Shown here: positions 33,506 through 42,148 of the stretch, piece by piece | How positions within the stretch are numbered: the first letter of the stretch is position 1 | Layout: every line of letters starts with the position of its first letter | DNA from: Bacillota bacterium | Lineage (GTDB): Bacteria; Bacillota_I; Bacilli_A; RF39; UBA660 | Length of the DNA stretch: 64,000 nucleotides | Reading direction: 5' to 3' | Assembly: GCA_015059305.1 (NCBI GenBank) | Contig: SVAQ01000004.1 | Location: 1-64,000, forward strand | Program-made: the position numbers and the translations under genes | The notes under the pieces: generated by a model | The model's database searches: none | What the model was told of the DNA's origin: nothing | The model's input: the letters and a program-made list of their open reading frames with translations, nothing else

Positions 33506-34732
33506 CTAATAAGCCATTAAAGGTACATTCTTAGGTTCTAAACCACTTTCATGTAATGTTCTAATAGCACTATCTAATTCATTTAAATTGTATTTAACTA
33601 AAACATTTGGATTTAAGTAAATATCTTGCGGTTGTTTTCCAACTTTAGTTAACATTTCAATTTTTGATTTCAATTCTCTATCATAAAATAATTCAATATT
33701 ATCATTAAATACATCTTTATTTATTTTTAAACTTTCAACTAAAGCCACATTAGCTCTAATTAAGCCTTCATCAAAATTATCTAATAATTTAGCAAAATCA
33801 TTACTTGTAAAATCTAAATAATCAAATCCCAAACTTGTTAACAATTCAATTAATTTTTCTTTAGTTGTTTCTGTAGCAGTATGTACTTCTGGAGCGGATA
33901 CACCAACCACCGGAATCTCCACTACCGGAGCATCAAATGTTACTGGCTCAATTTTAATTTCAGGTGCTGCTTCAGGAACAATTGTAGGTTCAGCTTCTGG
34001 TTCTGCAGTTCCTGCTAAAGCATCAAAATTAACTACTGGTGTCACTTCTCTAGCTTCTTGAATTACTTCACCAATTGATTTACTTGAAACAGGACGATCT
34101 TTAAATGATTTTTCATATTCAAATAAACCATCTTCTGGGAACATCAATAACTTAGCAGCTTCTCTTTGTTCTTCATCAGTAAAATCAAATTTAGCAAGTA
34201 ACGAAGTAATTTCATCTCTTGTAATATTAATATTTGAACTTAACGCTAATTCAAAGTAGCGATTTAATCTTTCTTGATTTGATAATGCTTCATCTTTACG
34301 AATACCTAATTCTTCGATTTTTGTAATTGCGGCATTCATTTCATCTTCAACTTGGACTAACTTTTCAGCAGCAGTTTTCTTTTCGTTAGCAACTTTTTCC
34401 ATAGTTAAAGGTAGCGCACTTTCTACTTTCTTTTTAATTGCTTCAGGATCAAAATCAATATTTAAATGCTCAATAACAGTAGCAAATTCTTCTTTTTTTA
34501 TTAAAGCTAACGCATTTTTTAACTTTTCACCTTCATCAGCTAATACATTTTCTTCAGACGTTAAATCATTTATTTTAGATTGTAACTCTGTTTTAAGGGA
34601 ACTAGTTCTATCCCTAGTTTCTACTGCAGATTGTTTCTCTTTATCCATAGAAACAAGAATTACGCTGTCTTCTCCGCGTAAATTATATAGTTTGTCTAGT
34701 AAACTCGTCATTTCTGAATTTAACATTTTCAT
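33506..34732 (-). CDS. Coiled-coil protein with PV-rich linker and helical repeats
   Basis: 408 residues, unknown function. The first ~180 residues are charged and heptad-like (DRTSSLKTELQSKINDLTSEE; AAEKLVQVEDEMNAAITKIEE). A linker rich in Pro, Glu, Val and Ala follows (~240-290). The C-terminal ~120 residues contain repeat-like helical units (LLTSLGFDYLDF, FNDNIELFYDRELKSKIEML, YLNPNVLVKYN). Start ATG 34732 is chosen over GTG 34741 because AAAGGGTG lies at good distance. It is first of a three-gene operon with its own promoter. The architecture suggests a structural or scaffold role, but nothing identifies the partner. Confidence 0.65.
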   Translation of the reverse strand: MKMLNSEMTSLLDKLYNLRGEDSVILVSMDKEKQSAVETRDRTSSLKTELQSKINDLTSEENVLADEGEKLKNALALIKKEEFATVIEHLNIDFDPEAIKKKVESALPLTMEKVANEKKTAAEKLVQVEDEMNAAITKIEELGIRKDEALSNQERLNRYFELALSSNINITRDEITSLLAKFDFTDEEQREAAKLLMFPEDGLFEYEKSFKDRPVSSKSIGEVIQEAREVTPVVNFDALAGTAEPEAEPTIVPEAAPEIKIEPVTFDAPVVEIPVVGVSAPEVHTATETTKEKLIELLTSLGFDYLDFTSNDFAKLLDNFDEGLIRANVALVESLKINKDVFNDNIELFYDRELKSKIEMLTKVGKQPQDIYLNPNVLVKYNLNELDSAIRTLHESGLEPKNVPLMAY

Positions 34733-34757
34733 AATCCACACCCTTTATTATGAATAA

Positions 34758-34787
34758 ATTATAACACACGAAATCTTTAATTGTAAA
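34758..34787 (-). promoter_or_regulatory. Promoter of the coiled-coil operon
   Basis: Minus-strand -35 TTTACA (34782-34787) and consensus -10 TATAAT (34758-34763) with an 18-bp spacer. Confidence 0.65.
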
Positions 34788-34876
34788 TATCAAAGTTAAG
34801 AAAAACATCCTTAAAAGGGCTATCAAACTAACAATATCCAAAATATAGAATATACTACCCTAGGAGAGGTGAAATT

Positions 34877-35866
34877 TTGAAAAAGAATTTATACATATTA
34901 TTAACACTTATAATTTCCATTTTGGTTATAGGTATATATTTTGGGGTAATAAATAATAAAGATAACAATTCAGATTTGGATAAATTAACTTTAGGTGAAG
35001 TTACCCACTCTGTTTTCTATGCTCCGATGTATGTAGCTATAGAAAATGGATACTTCGAAGATGAAGGTATTGAAATAGATCTAGTTTTAACAAGCGGTGC
35101 TGACAAAGTAAGCGCAGCGGTTTTATCAGGTGATGTTGAAATTGGTTTTGCAGGTGCCGAATCTGCAATTTACATTTATGATAAAGGCGAAAAAGATTAT
35201 TTACAAATCTTTAGTGGATTAACAAAACGTGATGGTCAATTTATTTTAAGTAGAAATAAATTAGATAATTTTTCTCTAGAAGATCTTTATGACAAAGAAA
35301 TTTTAGTAGGAAGAAAATCAGGTATGCCTGCCCTGAATTTCTTAAACGCATTAAAAAAAGAAGGAATCGACCAAAATAGAATAAACATTAACTATAGTGT
35401 TGACTTTGCTGCTTTATCAGGAACATTTATTGGGGGTACCGGAGATTACGTCAACTTATTTGAACCTAACGCTTTAAAACTCGAACAAGAAGAATATGGA
35501 TACGTAGTAGAAAGCATCGGTAAATTATCTGGAGAAATGCCATATACAGCTTTTTACGCTAGAAAAAGTTTCATTAAAAACAACACTGAAATTATAAAAA
35601 AATTTACTAATGCCATCAATCGTGGTTTGGCATTTACACACAATAATACGGCTAGTATAATTGCCCAAGTAATTTTAGATCAATTTCCAGATACATCATT
35701 AAATGATTTAACAATTTTAATTGATAGATATAAACAAAGTGATAGTTGGTTAGAAACAACTTATATTTCAGAAAAATTATTACAAAATTTAGAAGATATC
35801 ATGATTGATAATGATTTACTAAAAAGCTACGTTCCTTACAAAGATCTTATTGTAAATTATGAATAA
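34877..35866 (+). CDS. ABC transporter substrate-binding protein, NMT1/TauA type
   Basis: Extracytoplasmic solute receptor of the NMT1/THI5-like family (thiamine precursor, taurine/sulfonate or nitrate type), 329 residues. An N-terminal hydrophobic segment (IISILVIGIYFGVI) has no obvious lipobox Cys, so it is probably an uncleaved anchor. The family start is clear: LTLGEVTHSVFYAPMYVAIENGYFEDEGIEIDL. It is followed by GADKVSAAVLSGDVEIGFAG. The substrate is undecided: no TPP riboswitch is seen upstream, so a thiamine link is unsupported. It overlaps the ATPase gene by 8 nt. Confidence 0.9.
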   Translation: MKKNLYILLTLIISILVIGIYFGVINNKDNNSDLDKLTLGEVTHSVFYAPMYVAIENGYFEDEGIEIDLVLTSGADKVSAAVLSGDVEIGFAGAESAIYIYDKGEKDYLQIFSGLTKRDGQFILSRNKLDNFSLEDLYDKEILVGRKSGMPALNFLNALKKEGIDQNRININYSVDFAALSGTFIGGTGDYVNLFEPNALKLEQEEYGYVVESIGKLSGEMPYTAFYARKSFIKNNTEIIKKFTNAINRGLAFTHNNTASIIAQVILDQFPDTSLNDLTILIDRYKQSDSWLETTYISEKLLQNLEDIMIDNDLLKSYVPYKDLIVNYE

Positions 35867-36605
35867 AATTCTAAAGATAGTGGATTTAAAAAAAGATTAC
35901 TACACTCTACAAGGTGAAATTACTGCTATTGAAAATATATCATTGGAACTAGAAAAAGGGAAATTTTTATCTATCGTTGGTTCAAGTGGATGCGGAAAAT
36001 CTACTTTGCTCAATATCATCGCAGGTCTTGACACCCAAACATCTGGTACTATATGTTACGAGCCAAATCTAAAAATTGGGTATATGCTCCAAGATGATGC
36101 ACTACTACCCTGGCTTACAGTATTTCAAAATGCTATTTTAGGTTTAAAACTTCAGAATATGGACACAACGTCAAACACAGAATATGTAAAAAAACTTTTA
36201 ACAACCTATGGATTAGAATCATTTATTAATAAGTATCCTAATGAACTTTCCGGGGGAATGAAACAACGCGTTGCGCTAATAAGAACGTTGGCTACAAAAC
36301 CCGATTTACTTTTATTGGATGAACCATTTTCCGCCTTAGATTATCAATCTCGTCTAATGGTATCCGATGATGTTTATAAAATAATCAAAAACGAAAATAA
36401 AACCGTTATTATGATAACCCACGACATTGCAGAAGCAATTTCACTAAGCGATACAATCATCGTTCTATCTAAAAGACCTGCAATTATAAAAAAAATTTAT
36501 GATATTAATTTATCTAGTAAAAGTACACCAATAAACAATCGAAAATGTCCTGAATTTGCAATTTATTACGACAAAATATGGAGGGATTTAGATGTATCCA
36601 TCTGA
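35859..36605 (+). CDS. ABC transporter ATP-binding protein
   Basis: Cytoplasmic ATPase of the importer, 248 residues. Walker A GSSGCGKST is near residue 36-44, the Q-loop in GYMLQDDALLPWL, the signature LSGGMKQRVA, Walker B LLLLDEPFSALD and the switch His in MITHD. The Q-loop region DALLPWLTVFQNA is typical of the SsuB/TauB/ThiZ group. It overlaps the permease gene by 14 nt. Confidence 0.95.
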   Translation: MNKILKIVDLKKDYYTLQGEITAIENISLELEKGKFLSIVGSSGCGKSTLLNIIAGLDTQTSGTICYEPNLKIGYMLQDDALLPWLTVFQNAILGLKLQNMDTTSNTEYVKKLLTTYGLESFINKYPNELSGGMKQRVALIRTLATKPDLLLLDEPFSALDYQSRLMVSDDVYKIIKNENKTVIMITHDIAEAISLSDTIIVLSKRPAIIKKIYDINLSSKSTPINNRKCPEFAIYYDKIWRDLDVSI

Positions 36606-37386
36606 AAATCAAAAAACATTTATAAAAAAAATTAAAAAACAACGTCGACTAGTTATATTTTTTCAACTAGCCATTGTATTTTGTTTTATAATATCTTGGG
36701 AACTTTTAACTAAATATGAAATTATCAATTCATTTATCTACTCTTCCCCATCTAAAATTTTTTTAACATTAAAAGATCTATTTATTGCTAAAGACTTATT
36801 TTCTCATATCTTTACTACTTTATCTGAAGTTTTAATCGCATTTGTTTTGGGTATTATTTTAGGCTTTATTATTTCTATTATTTTTTATGAAATTCCAATA
36901 ATAGCTAAAATTTTTGATCCCTTTTTAACTGTACTAAATTCACTACCTAAAGTAGCTCTTGGACCAATTATCATCATTATCGCAGGAGCTAATACTAAAA
37001 GTATAATTATTATGGCACTACTCATTAATCTTATTGTAAGTATTACAACTATCTATAATGGCTTTCTAAATACAGATTCTACTAAAATAAAAATGTTTGA
37101 AACTTTTGGCGCTAGTAAAAAACAAATTCTCCTTAAACTAATAATCCCTAGCTCATACACAACAATTATTTCTAGTTTAAAATTAAATATTGCACTTACC
37201 CTAATCGGAGTTATTACAGGAGAATTCTTAGTTAGCAAAAAAGGCATCGGGTACTTAATTATATATGGTACACAAGTTTTTAATTTAGATCTTGTTATGG
37301 CAGGCATTTTACTTTTACTTATCATTTCCTATCTTTTATACAAAATAGTCATATATTTAGAGAATAAACTATTAAAAAGAAAATAG
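36592..37386 (+). CDS. ABC transporter permease
   Basis: Inner membrane channel of the importer, 264 residues, about six hydrophobic segments. The EAA-type cytoplasmic loop reads KMFETFGASKKQILLKLIIPSS in place of the classic EAAxxxGA. The segment LNSLPKVALGPIIIII is typical of SsuC/TauC/ThiX permeases. It is the last gene of the three-gene operon. Confidence 0.94.
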   Translation: MYPSENQKTFIKKIKKQRRLVIFFQLAIVFCFIISWELLTKYEIINSFIYSSPSKIFLTLKDLFIAKDLFSHIFTTLSEVLIAFVLGIILGFIISIIFYEIPIIAKIFDPFLTVLNSLPKVALGPIIIIIAGANTKSIIIMALLINLIVSITTIYNGFLNTDSTKIKMFETFGASKKQILLKLIIPSSYTTIISSLKLNIALTLIGVITGEFLVSKKGIGYLIIYGTQVFNLDLVMAGILLLLIISYLLYKIVIYLENKLLKRK

Positions 37387-37417
37387 AAACCTAATTTTTC
37401 AAGGTTTCTATTTTTTA
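37384..37417 (+). terminator. Terminator of the ABC importer operon
   Basis: AGAAACCT/AGGTTTCT stem followed by ATTTTTT, directly after the permease stop. Confidence 0.82.
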
Positions 37418-37430
37418 AATCTGATTATTT

Positions 37431-38156
37431 TTATTTTCCTCTTAATAAATTAAATGGTTTAATTAACATATTTTCTTCCTCTAATTGTGATTCAGTTTTA
37501 CTAAGAGTACCACTACCTTTGACAAATGCATTAATATATATTTCACCTGGCATAGTCTGATATTTCCAATTACTTCGTGATAGACCAACTTTCGTATTAT
37601 AAAAACTATCTCCATACATTTTACCGACTTCAGGAGTTAACAAACTATATCCATGATCAAGTAAAAATTTAGCCATCTCTTTTTGATAATCTTTAATAAA
37701 AAATCCAGGATCCGGAGTAAGTAAGATTCGATCCGGAGCAAGCGGACTTACATAAAATTTTTGCCACGAACAATTACTTTCTTCGAAAAATTGTATATAT
37801 GTTGGATCTACTAAATATAAAGTTAGAATATTATCTACTAAAAGTTCTAATACTAAAAAATTATGACCAACAATTTGTGAAGTTATTGAGCCATGAGTAG
37901 TATTTGGAATAACTTTACAACCTAAACTATTAAAATAATAATATAAAATACTTTGAGCTAAATCACATTTATTACGAAAATTCTGCATATTTGGATTCAT
38001 CATTGATCTTGCCAAATAATTAATATGATCTAAAAAGAAATTTGCTTCTTCCGACGTTATAGATTCGCCTTTCTTTATAGTATCTTCAATTTGGGAAAGC
38101 TGATCATAATCAATATCATTTGGTATAAATGGTTCAAATTCTGCTATATATGCCAT
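37431..38156 (-). CDS. Transglutaminase/NAT-like papain-fold protein
   Basis: Unnamed 241-residue cytoplasmic protein. Spacing suggests a Cys-His-Asp papain-like triad: Cys64 at the start of a helix (KCDLAQSILYYYF), His98 in VGHNFLVLEL after a strand, and Asp117 in LVDPTY. The VDPTY ending resembles the DPT of transglutaminase-like and arylamine N-acetyltransferase families. The C-terminal half is unlike known members. It ends near the ABC terminator and has a separate promoter region. If the triad is real it could be a protease, transferase or amidase; the substrate is unknown. Confidence 0.55.
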   Translation of the reverse strand: MAYIAEFEPFIPNDIDYDQLSQIEDTIKKGESITSEEANFFLDHINYLARSMMNPNMQNFRNKCDLAQSILYYYFNSLGCKVIPNTTHGSITSQIVGHNFLVLELLVDNILTLYLVDPTYIQFFEESNCSWQKFYVSPLAPDRILLTPDPGFFIKDYQKEMAKFLLDHGYSLLTPEVGKMYGDSFYNTKVGLSRSNWKYQTMPGEIYINAFVKGSGTLSKTESQLEEENMLIKPFNLLRGK

Positions 38157-38203
38157 ATTCTCACTACCTTTTAATTAAGTATAGCACACTTAATTAAATT
38201 GTT

Positions 38204-38755
38204 CTATTTACAATGACCGTTATTATCTTCGAAATGTTTTGTAATATCATGTATAAGTTCAACGGCATTTTTATATTCTTTTTTATTTATAATATTATCA
38301 AAAATATAATCAGATCCTTCAAGTTGGATAATATTATTAGCATTATCATAATGAACATAAATTTCTTCTTCTGCATCTTTTTCAGTATAACACCATAATA
38401 ATATACTTCCTTCTAAATCCACTTTACTTGAACCTAAAAAATAAAATGATATAGCTACTATTTCAACAAAGAAAATTAACACTACAAATACACAAATTCC
38501 GAAAATAATTTTAAATAATTTTTTATAATTTTTTTCTGTAACACTAATTTTAGTAAGCAACATGTTATTTGTAAGTTCGTCTAAACTTACGCAAAATAAA
38601 TCAGCTAATTTGTGCGCCTGTTTAATATCTGGGCACGTCTCACTTAATTCCCAGTTAGATATTGTTTGTCTACTAACTTCTACTTTTTCTGCTAATTCTT
38701 CTTGTGTTAAGCCTGCCTTTTTTCTTAATTCCAAAATTTTATCGCCTAAATTCAT
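38204..38755 (-). CDS. Membrane-anchored XRE-family regulator
   Basis: 183 residues: an N-terminal XRE helix-turn-helix (~5-60; TQEELAEKVEVSRQTISNWE), a membrane helix (IIFGICVFVVLIFFVEIVAIS, ~83-105) and a ~75-residue exterior or periplasm-facing tail. The layout suggests a one-component membrane regulator coupling an outside signal to DNA binding. It resembles two other membrane XRE proteins in this window (43060, 55199). Its target is unknown. Confidence 0.85.
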   Translation of the reverse strand: MNLGDKILELRKKAGLTQEELAEKVEVSRQTISNWELSETCPDIKQAHKLADLFCVSLDELTNNMLLTKISVTEKNYKKLFKIIFGICVFVVLIFFVEIVAISFYFLGSSKVDLEGSILLWCYTEKDAEEEIYVHYDNANNIIQLEGSDYIFDNIINKKEYKNAVELIHDITKHFEDNNGHCK

Positions 38756-38842
38756 ATTACCTCTCTTTCAACAATACAATATCATCTTTTATATTTTTTT
38801 CTATCAAATTTATTTGACAATCATGCCAATTTTATTAGCAAC

Positions 38843-38867
38843 AAAAAACACTTCTTTCGAAGTGCTT
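38843..38867 (-). terminator. Terminator after nusG
   Basis: GCACTTC/GAAGTGT stem closed by a GAAA tetraloop, followed by TTTTTT on the minus strand. Confidence 0.85.
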
Positions 38868-38871
38868 AAAA

Positions 38872-39411
38872 TTAGAATTTACTAACTTGATAAGTTTCTA
38901 CATCAACTGAAGTTTCTTGACCGAATAAGTCAATAATAATTGTTAAACGATTATTTTCAGTATCAATATTATCAACTTTTCCGCTCATACCATTGAATGG
39001 ACCATCAATAATATTTACAACATCTCCAACTGCAAGTTCAGTTTCAACATTAACACGACTCATACCCATATTAGCTAAGATTCGATCTATTTCTTGAGGT
39101 AATAAAGGTGTTGGTTTAGCTCCCTTTCCTGATGAACCAATGAAACCTGTTACTCCTGGAGTATTTCTTACAATATACCAAGCTTCATCAGTCATTATCA
39201 TTTCTACTAAAACATAACCCGGGAACATTTTTTTAACTTTTTCTTTTTTAACCCCGTCTTTTACTTCTACTTCTGTAGTTTCTGGCACAATTACGCGGAA
39301 AATATAATCTTGCATTCCCATTGATTCTGTACGCATTTCCAATTTTTCTTTAACATTTAATTCATGACCAGAATAAGTATTAACTACATACCATAATTTT
39401 TCGTTTTCCAT
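38872..39411 (-). CDS. nusG: Transcription elongation/antitermination factor NusG
   Basis: 179 residues in the usual NusG range. The NGN domain (WYVVNTYSGHELNVKEKLE...KMFPGYVLVEM...YIVRNTPGVTGFIGS) is followed by the KOW domain (VGDVVNIIDGPFNGMSGKVDNI). It couples RNA polymerase to elongation, pausing and Rho or ribosomes. I prefer ATG 39411, which is AAAGGA-spaced and just after the secE stop, to ATG 39423 inside secE. The secE-nusG pair is classic, but rpmG, sigH and rplK do not adjoin here. Confidence 0.97.
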   Translation of the reverse strand: MENEKLWYVVNTYSGHELNVKEKLEMRTESMGMQDYIFRVIVPETTEVEVKDGVKKEKVKKMFPGYVLVEMIMTDEAWYIVRNTPGVTGFIGSSGKGAKPTPLLPQEIDRILANMGMSRVNVETELAVGDVVNIIDGPFNGMSGKVDNIDTENNRLTIIIDLFGQETSVDVETYQVSKF

Positions 39412-39413
39412 CT

Positions 39414-39668
39414 TTAAAACCATCCTTTAACAACTGATAATAATAAATTTAATAATAAGAAGAATGCACAAACCACTGCACAAAATACAACAGTTGCAAT
39501 AGTATTTTTCAATACATCTTTTAAAGATGGCCACTTAACTAGCCCCATCTCTTTTTTTACACCTTTAAAATAATTCTCTTTTTTGGTTTTTTTAACATTT
39601 TTTGTCTTTTTTAAATCTTTTGTATCTTTCGTTTTTTTAGTTTCTTTTTTAACAGCTTCTTTTGCCAT
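39414..39668 (-). CDS. secE: Preprotein translocase subunit SecE
   Basis: Single-helix essential subunit of SecYEG. 84 residues: a Lys-rich N-terminal extension (~28 residues of KK/KTK repeats), then the conserved amphipathic stretch KGVKKEMGLVKWPSLKDVLK and one membrane helix. The KWP motif and position before nusG make it certain. Confidence 0.96.
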   Translation of the reverse strand: MAKEAVKKETKKTKDTKDLKKTKNVKKTKKENYFKGVKKEMGLVKWPSLKDVLKNTIATVVFCAVVCAFFLLLNLLLSVVKGWF

Positions 39669-39750
39669 TTTTCCTCCAATAAAAAAACACTTTTCGTGCT
39701 CACTAGTAATATACTATATATCACCTAAGAAATCAAGTGTTTTTATTTAA

Positions 39751-40668
39751 TTAAATAATGTCATTTAAGTCTACTTTTTCTACACGTAGCATATCTGCAA
39801 ACTCAAATTTAAATCTTTCTTTTTCTTTAACTAATGCATCTGCATAAATATTTTTAGCATTACAAATTGCTTTGTAAAAATGTTTAATTGTTACAATATT
39901 GGTATTATCATAAAGTGCAAAGGTAAACGCATTTGAAACAATCGTTAAACAAATATCAGGATATCGACTCGCTACTTCATATACCCTTTTGTATTCGTCA
40001 GTCATTTGAACAATAAACGTCATAATTTTTTGAATAATAAAAGGTTGATAACCTATTTTGACTCCTAGTTGTTTTTCAAGCTTAGGATAAGTACCCATCA
40101 GAATTTGTACGCATGTTTCTTGATCTGCCTCTGCTACTTCAATTTTTTGGAAACGTCTTAAAAACGCCCTATCTCTTAAAATATAAGTTTCATATTCTTC
40201 AGTTGTTGTCGCGCCAATCATCTTAATAGTTCCACGATCAAGTCCTGCTTTTAACATGTTAGCAAAGTCAAGACCCCCTTCTTTATTAACTAAAAGATGT
40301 GTTTCATCAATAAAGACAATTGTTTTATCTTTTTGAGCAAGTTCCTTAACTAATAAGTCTATTCTATTTTCCGTTTGACCAGCACTTTGCGTTGAACCAA
40401 TTAAACTAGTAATATTTACTTTGATAATTGACCATCCTTTAAGCGCTTCAGGTACTAATCCTTTTTGGATTCGATAAGACAAACCTTCTACTATAGCTGT
40501 TTTACCGATTCCTGGCTTACCTACTAATAGAGCACTTTTTTCAGGAGTTAGTAAAGTTAAAATACATTGTTTAATTTCATTATCACGAGCTATCGCTGGA
40601 TCTGTAATATATGTTTTAGCAGTTAAATCTTCTCCATATCTTTCTAGCATGCTTATAGCTTCATTCAT
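39751..40668 (-). CDS. Single-domain AAA+ ATPase, ClpB/ClpC D1-like
   Basis: 305-residue AAA+ protein resembling only the first ATPase domain of Clp chaperones. Walker A is GKPGIGKTA near residue 52, the pore-loop region is [17 protein letters not shown], Walker B is [11 protein letters not shown], sensor 1 is [12 protein letters not shown] and the Arg finger is DRAFLRRF. There is no Clp N-domain, middle coiled coil or second AAA module, and it ends with ~60 residues of divergent helix. Clp D1 domains normally keep Y/W in the pore loop, so the substrate path may differ. ATG 40668 follows an AGGTGA site. It is divergent from an unknown gene 57 bp away. Confidence 0.82.
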   Translation of the reverse strand: MNEAISMLERYGEDLTAKTYITDPAIARDNEIKQCILTLLTPEKSALLVGKPGIGKTAIVEGLSYRIQKGLVPEALKGWSIIKVNITSLIGSTQSAGQTENRIDLLVKELAQKDKTIVFIDETHLLVNKEGGLDFANMLKAGLDRGTIKMIGATTTEEYETYILRDRAFLRRFQKIEVAEADQETCVQILMGTYPKLEKQLGVKIGYQPFIIQKIMTFIVQMTDEYKRVYEVASRYPDICLTIVSNAFTFALYDNTNIVTIKHFYKAICNAKNIYADALVKEKERFKFEFADMLRVEKVDLNDII

Positions 40669-40710
40669 GTTAATCACCTACTTAAAATTATACCAAAACT
40701 TGTAATCAAA

Positions 40711-40719
40711 TGATATAAT
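40711..40719 (+). promoter_or_regulatory. Extended -10 promoter placing +1 at the start codon
   Basis: TGATATAAT (TGn plus consensus TATAAT, 40714-40719) ends 6 bp before ATG 40726, with no Shine-Dalgarno between. The -35 is not obvious, as is common with extended -10 elements. Confidence 0.55.
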
Positions 40720-40725
40720 AAATTT

Positions 40726-41835
40726 ATGAATGACGTAATTACAATTTTTTATAAGCAAATAATACCTGGTATGTTACAAGGTGAAATTGATTGTGAACTA
40801 CCTGCTCGCATTCTTTCAAATGTTTATTTTGAAGAAGAAAATCAATTACTTGAGGCTACTAAAGAATATGAAGGAGTTATTATTCCTACTTTGATAATAA
40901 AAAACAAAGAACGATTTAATCAAATACTAATAGATTATGTCGAAGCAATGCTAACTTTTTATGGAGACTTCAAATTTTCATGTATCGATCCTTGCTACTA
41001 TACTCCTTATCTAATTGCAACTGCAATTGCCAATATGGGAAAAGACGATTATCTAAATCCTGAATTTTATTTTCAAAACAGAACTGAAGCGATTAAAAAT
41101 AATCCGTTTTCTCTTTCTAGCGTGCCCGTACCAGTATGTAATAGCGCCGAATTTAATAGCGACTTATATTATATTTTAGATAAAGAAAAACCAAATGAAG
41201 AAGCTCCATTTAAATATACTTTATATGCTACTAATGAGGAAAATTCCTTTGAATTTCAAACTATTCGATTTTATATATTAAATGATACTGCTTATATTGG
41301 AGCGATTCAAGGAAATAAGCCTGAAGAAAAAACTGCATATCAAAAAAAGATTAAACGAATTTTATATAAAGCTAACGAAGGTATTACTCCTGATAATGAA
41401 CTTTACCAAACTAACCCTGGAGCTGTTGTAGCATTAACATCATTTATAGCATTACTAAATAGTTTCGGAATTAATAAAATTACCATTTTACCTTATGGAC
41501 TTCAAAGATGGAACGACAAAAAGATTTTATATCATAATTTAAGTGATAAAGTTATAAATAATTCGATTGACGAATCAAGAAGATTAAAAGTTGAAAAAGT
41601 AATCGAAAGAACATCTTCTTATTTTGATAAATCCCCAATAATACGAACCCAACTTCAAAATTGCTTATTACGTTTTTATTATCATTTAACTGGAAGTGAA
41701 TTAAGTATTAATAAAGATGAACCTTTAATCACTTGCGGGCAGATTGCCAATGGAAACAATACATTATTAAATAATATATATGGAGCATTTTCAAATCAAA
41801 ATTTAAGCATCAAAAAAACTAATCACGAAGATTAG
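40726..41835 (+). CDS. Unknown protein, family A (possibly leaderless)
   Basis: 369 residues, no family recognised and no signal or membrane helix. The middle/C-terminal region (FQTIRFYILNDTAYIGAIQG ... NPGAVVALTSFIALLNSFG) parallels VRYAF...LFAVQFG...SPSFVLSFSLFLSLLEQLN in the 45756 protein, so the two are distant relatives. The pattern is a beta-strand pair followed by a long helix and a strand (INKITILPYG / VEEIVVPDF). No Shine-Dalgarno site precedes the ATG; a consensus -10 lies so close that the mRNA may be leaderless. It is divergent from the AAA+ gene, perhaps a functional pair. Confidence 0.65.
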   Translation: MNDVITIFYKQIIPGMLQGEIDCELPARILSNVYFEEENQLLEATKEYEGVIIPTLIIKNKERFNQILIDYVEAMLTFYGDFKFSCIDPCYYTPYLIATAIANMGKDDYLNPEFYFQNRTEAIKNNPFSLSSVPVPVCNSAEFNSDLYYILDKEKPNEEAPFKYTLYATNEENSFEFQTIRFYILNDTAYIGAIQGNKPEEKTAYQKKIKRILYKANEGITPDNELYQTNPGAVVALTSFIALLNSFGINKITILPYGLQRWNDKKILYHNLSDKVINNSIDESRRLKVEKVIERTSSYFDKSPIIRTQLQNCLLRFYYHLTGSELSINKDEPLITCGQIANGNNTLLNNIYGAFSNQNLSIKKTNHED

Positions 41836-41841
41836 TTTTTT
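41812..41841 (+). terminator. Terminator of unknown gene family A
   Basis: AAAACTAATC/GATTAGTTTT stem overlapping the stop codon, followed by T. Confidence 0.8.
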
Positions 41842-41892
41842 TGTACGTCTCTTTCTTATCTCTATATACAAACTTTCGTTTATATATCCAAA

Positions 41893-41968
41893 TGGCGCCC
41901 AATGTAGGACTCGAACCTACGACCTAACGGTTAACAGCCGTGCGCTCTACCGACTGAGCTAATTGGGC
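41893..41968 (-). tRNA. tRNA-Asn (GTT)
   Basis: Complete cloverleaf with encoded CCA: acceptor GCCCAAT/ATTGGGC with G discriminator, D-loop AGTCGGTA, anticodon loop CTGTTAA (anticodon GTT) and T-loop TTCGAGT. Single-gene unit with its own consensus promoter at 41989-42017. Confidence 0.97.
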
Positions 41969-41988
41969 ATTAACTCAATACAAGATAA

Positions 41989-42017
41989 ATTATATAAAAT
42001 TCCGCTCGATATGTCAA
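41989..42017 (-). promoter_or_regulatory. Perfect consensus promoter of tRNA-Asn
   Basis: Minus-strand -35 TTGACA (42012-42017) and -10 TATAAT (41989-41994), 17-bp spacer, 20 bp before the tRNA. Confidence 0.88.
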
Positions 42018-42148
42018 TCGCTTTTTTCTAATTTTTTAAATTTTTTTATTATTTTCAAGTGCACGTATAGAAGAACTTTATCCTCTCTTTCTTTTTTTGA
42101 GTTTTTTATTTTATTTTTTATTTTTTTGAAAATAATAATTTAAGTTAA

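Noticed and set aside
34788..34876. TPP riboswitch before the NMT1-type ABC importer
   Set aside because: The gap is under 100 bp and lacks the CTGAGA and related conserved boxes.
39685..39735. Missing rpmG (L33) gene upstream of secE
   Set aside because: The gap carries only an imperfect CACTT/AAGTG hairpin that may terminate the AAA+ gene; no 50-codon frame with CxxC motifs is present.
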